A DNA stretch of 64,000 nucleotides, taken from Nitrospira sp. (GTDB lineage: Bacteria; Nitrospirota; Nitrospiria; Nitrospirales; Nitrospiraceae). Of this stretch, positions 62,280-64,000 are shown piece by piece. The DNA is taken from assembly GCA_015709715.1 (NCBI GenBank), contig CP054184.1, positions 2,899,001 to 2,963,000 of the forward strand, in the 5' to 3' direction. The translations under genes and the position numbers were made by a program. The notes beneath the pieces were generated by a model. That model saw nothing but the letters and a program-made list of their open reading frames with translations. It did not search any database and was not told the DNA's origin. Position 1 is the first letter of the stretch. Each line of letters begins with the position of its first letter.

Positions 62280-64000
62280 ATGCGTGATCACAACACGATC
62301 CAGCGGCTCGCGACCGCAGAGTTGCTGCTCCTTCTTTGGGGGTGGTGTGGAGTCGGCATCGAGCCGGATGCCATGGCTCAGACCCCACCGTCCCCGGCGG
62401 CGGAAGCGGCATTGCCCGATCTCCAGGCCCAGCGCGACAGTGCCGAACAGGCACTCTCGCGCCTGCCGGCCATGACGGCGCGATCAAAGGGCTCCTCCGC
62501 CGAGCAGGCCGATCCGGCCCTTGCCGAGCGGCGATCCTTGCTCCAGCAACTGGTCCAAGTCTCCGAGCAGCACCTCGATGCGGTTCGGACACTGAAGCCA
62601 TTACGCCAACGTGTCCAGGATGCGGACCGTCAAAATCAAGAGTGGAACGGGTTCCCCACCCCGCCGCCCTATCCCGCCCTGAAAGTCGATGAACTGCGGG
62701 AGGCGGCCCGTGCCATGGCGCTGACGGTACAGAGTATCCAGACCAGGCTCCGGATGACCGAAACGCTCGCTGACCACGCGGAGGCTGAACTGAAGACGGT
62801 TCAAGGCCGTGTGCGGCAACTGTCTGAGCGGCTGGAAGGTCTCCAGGATAATGATAAACGTGACGGATTGGTTCAAGAGCGGGATCTCGCACAATTGCGC
62901 GAGCGGGTGGAGGGCGCGCGCGTCGCCATGTTGGACGCGGAACGACAGAAGGTTCAGGAGCAGTTGGCCGAGGCCAAGCAACGAGTCGCGTTGCTCATCC
63001 GTCAACGGGACCTGGCCCAGCGACAGGCCCACTTTCCGCAGGAGGATTTTGATCGAATCGCCAAACGGATTGAGGCGGATCGCCAAGCCATCGCGGCGGA
63101 GTTGGAGCGGGCCGTCGACGAGCAGTCGCTGCAGCGTCAGGCCGTGGCTGCCGAGGAGGCAAAATTGGCCGCGGCCAACGCGGCGTCCTCGGTATCCAAG
63201 GCAAAGGTGCGGGAACAGGCAGACCGGTTGGCGCGGCTGAACGGTGTGGTCGAAGGGCTACGTCTTCGGTTCGACAATGCCAATCTGCACGTGGACCTAG
63301 CGCGGCAGTTGCTGGACGACCTCGATCGGGAGGGGCAGATCTGGGACCTCAGATTCGCCACGACTCATGGGAAGTTGTCGTTGACGGAGGAGCGTGATGC
63401 GGCCGCGAAGTTGGCCAACGCTGCCAAGCAGATTCGCGGGCGGAAAGAGTACGGCCTGCAGCAACTCATGATGGTTGGCAGCCGGATCAGCGAAATCGAG
63501 AACCGGCTGGCAGAGGCTGCTTCCTCGGGGCCGCCACAGCATGTGCAGGAGCTATTGTATGCTGCTCGTCACCGGGAGGATCTGCATCGGCGCCTGTTGC
63601 AGCGCACCGATGCGTTGTTAGAAGTGATCGAGAACTGGGAAGCGGAGTTCTCCAAGCGGGAGCAGTCACGATCGCTGATCGCCCGCCTACGGGAGATGTG
63701 GCGCAACCTATTGGCCGTGGTTGGCAACACCTGGCAGGTGGAACTGTTCACCGCGGAAGATTCGATCGAGGTCGAGGGCAAGGTGATCACCGGCCATCGG
63801 AGCATCACGGTGGGCAAGGCGGTGACGGCCTTGGCGATTTTGATTGTGGGGTATTGGGGCGCGGGGCTGCTGGCGCGATTCGCCGAGCGCCAAGCCATCA
63901 CGCGCTTCCAACTCGATCCCAACGTCGCCAATATCATTCGGCAATGGGCGATGGCCTGTTTCTTCTTGGTCCTCGTCCTCATCGCGTTGATGTCGGTCAA
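62280..64000 (+). CDS. MscS/MscK-type mechanosensitive channel, N-terminal part (cut by window end)
   Basis: The frame is open from ATG 62280 to base 64000 (573 residues visible) and continues beyond. A signal peptide (about 1-35, ending near DAMA) is followed by a very long periplasmic coiled-coil region (about 60-480). The first membrane helices appear near the end (AVTALAILIVGYWGAGLLARF and a next helix with ACFFLVLVLIALMSV). This layout is that of large KefA/MscK-like channels, which release solutes on osmotic downshock. The channel pore itself is outside the window. Confidence 0.8.
   Translation, partial: MRDHNTIQRLATAELLLLLWGWCGVGIEPDAMAQTPPSPAAEAALPDLQAQRDSAEQALSRLPAMTARSKGSSAEQADPALAERRSLLQQLVQVSEQHLDAVRTLKPLRQRVQDADRQNQEWNGFPTPPPYPALKVDELREAARAMALTVQSIQTRLRMTETLADHAEAELKTVQGRVRQLSERLEGLQDNDKRDGLVQERDLAQLRERVEGARVAMLDAERQKVQEQLAEAKQRVALLIRQRDLAQRQAHFPQEDFDRIAKRIEADRQAIAAELERAVDEQSLQRQAVAAEEAKLAAANAASSVSKAKVREQADRLARLNGVVEGLRLRFDNANLHVDLARQLLDDLDREGQIWDLRFATTHGKLSLTEERDAAAKLANAAKQIRGRKEYGLQQLMMVGSRISEIENRLAEAASSGPPQHVQELLYAARHREDLHRRLLQRTDALLEVIENWEAEFSKREQSRSLIARLREMWRNLLAVVGNTWQVELFTAEDSIEVEGKVITGHRSITVGKAVTALAILIVGYWGAGLLARFAERQAITRFQLDPNVANIIRQWAMACFFLVLVLIALMSV

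Overview
The window is a GC-rich bacterial chromosome segment, densely packed on both strands. No rRNA, tRNA, CRISPR array, integrase or transposase was recognised. The mix of families (RNase Y with a YmdB-type phosphoesterase, LarE, paired M16 peptidases, HflKC, formate-THF ligase, an ArsM/ArsS pair, many small secreted proteins and lipoproteins) and the base composition resemble members of the phylum Nitrospirota such as Nitrospira. That assignment is an inference from gene style and was not tested by any search.

Layout. 1-20.5 kb is mostly housekeeping. It holds the C-terminal end of an ATP synthase b subunit; a minus-strand cluster rlmN - M16 peptidase - inactive M16 partner - larE; a soluble lytic transglycosylase; a zapB-like/zapA pair; a 564-bp non-coding interval with a promoter and structure; rny-ymdB-xseA-xseB-tlyA; a sugar-nucleotide epimerase; a rhodanese; cutA; a LytM/M23 peptidase; fhs; and hflK-hflC. 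20.5-25.4 kb is an arsenic island. arsR has a promoter/operator embedded upstream, followed by a decayed arsM, acr3 and arsC on the plus strand, facing an intact arsM-arsS pair on the minus strand. arsM-arsS is the enzyme pair known from arsenosugar synthesis.

25.4-34 kb is accessory: DUF2784, DUF488, TfoX-N, a BNR/sialidase-like gene with an in-frame stop, lipoproteins, an LEA-like secreted protein and a methyltransferase. It ends in a plus-strand cluster of an ECF sigma factor with a Cys-rich tail, a His-rich DUF4396 membrane protein, a lipoprotein and an outer-membrane barrel-like protein. 34-42 kb holds a 1082-residue membrane protein joined to a large soluble region, a PAP2 phosphatase, a DUF4157 protein with two HExxH motifs, a secreted protein and a lipoprotein, and a pair of tandem palindromic operator-like sites.

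42-52 kb has transporters (AEC, MFS), a TPR protein, an O-methyltransferase, GIY-YIG, gluconokinase, a PPOX-GAF-wHTH regulator beside a PPOX protein, a duplicated cupredoxin, and a diheme cytochrome c. 52-64 kb has a CBS protein, a pyrophosphatase, a DEAD-box RNA helicase, OsmC, a membrane protein with a sigma-54 type promoter and upstream palindromes next to a sigma-54 activator gene, an SF2 helicase, a tiny zinc-finger protein, prfC, and the start of an MscS/MscK-type channel that runs off the window.

Several genes shorter than 60 codons were found by reading the sequence directly (25706-25885, 39916-40041, 41855-41983, 46963-47121, 60306-60482). The best candidates for something undescribed are the ECF/DUF4396 operon, the membrane-toroid fusion protein, the sigma-54 module and the tandem-palindrome locus. 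All functional statements come from motif and family recognition by eye. No database search was run.
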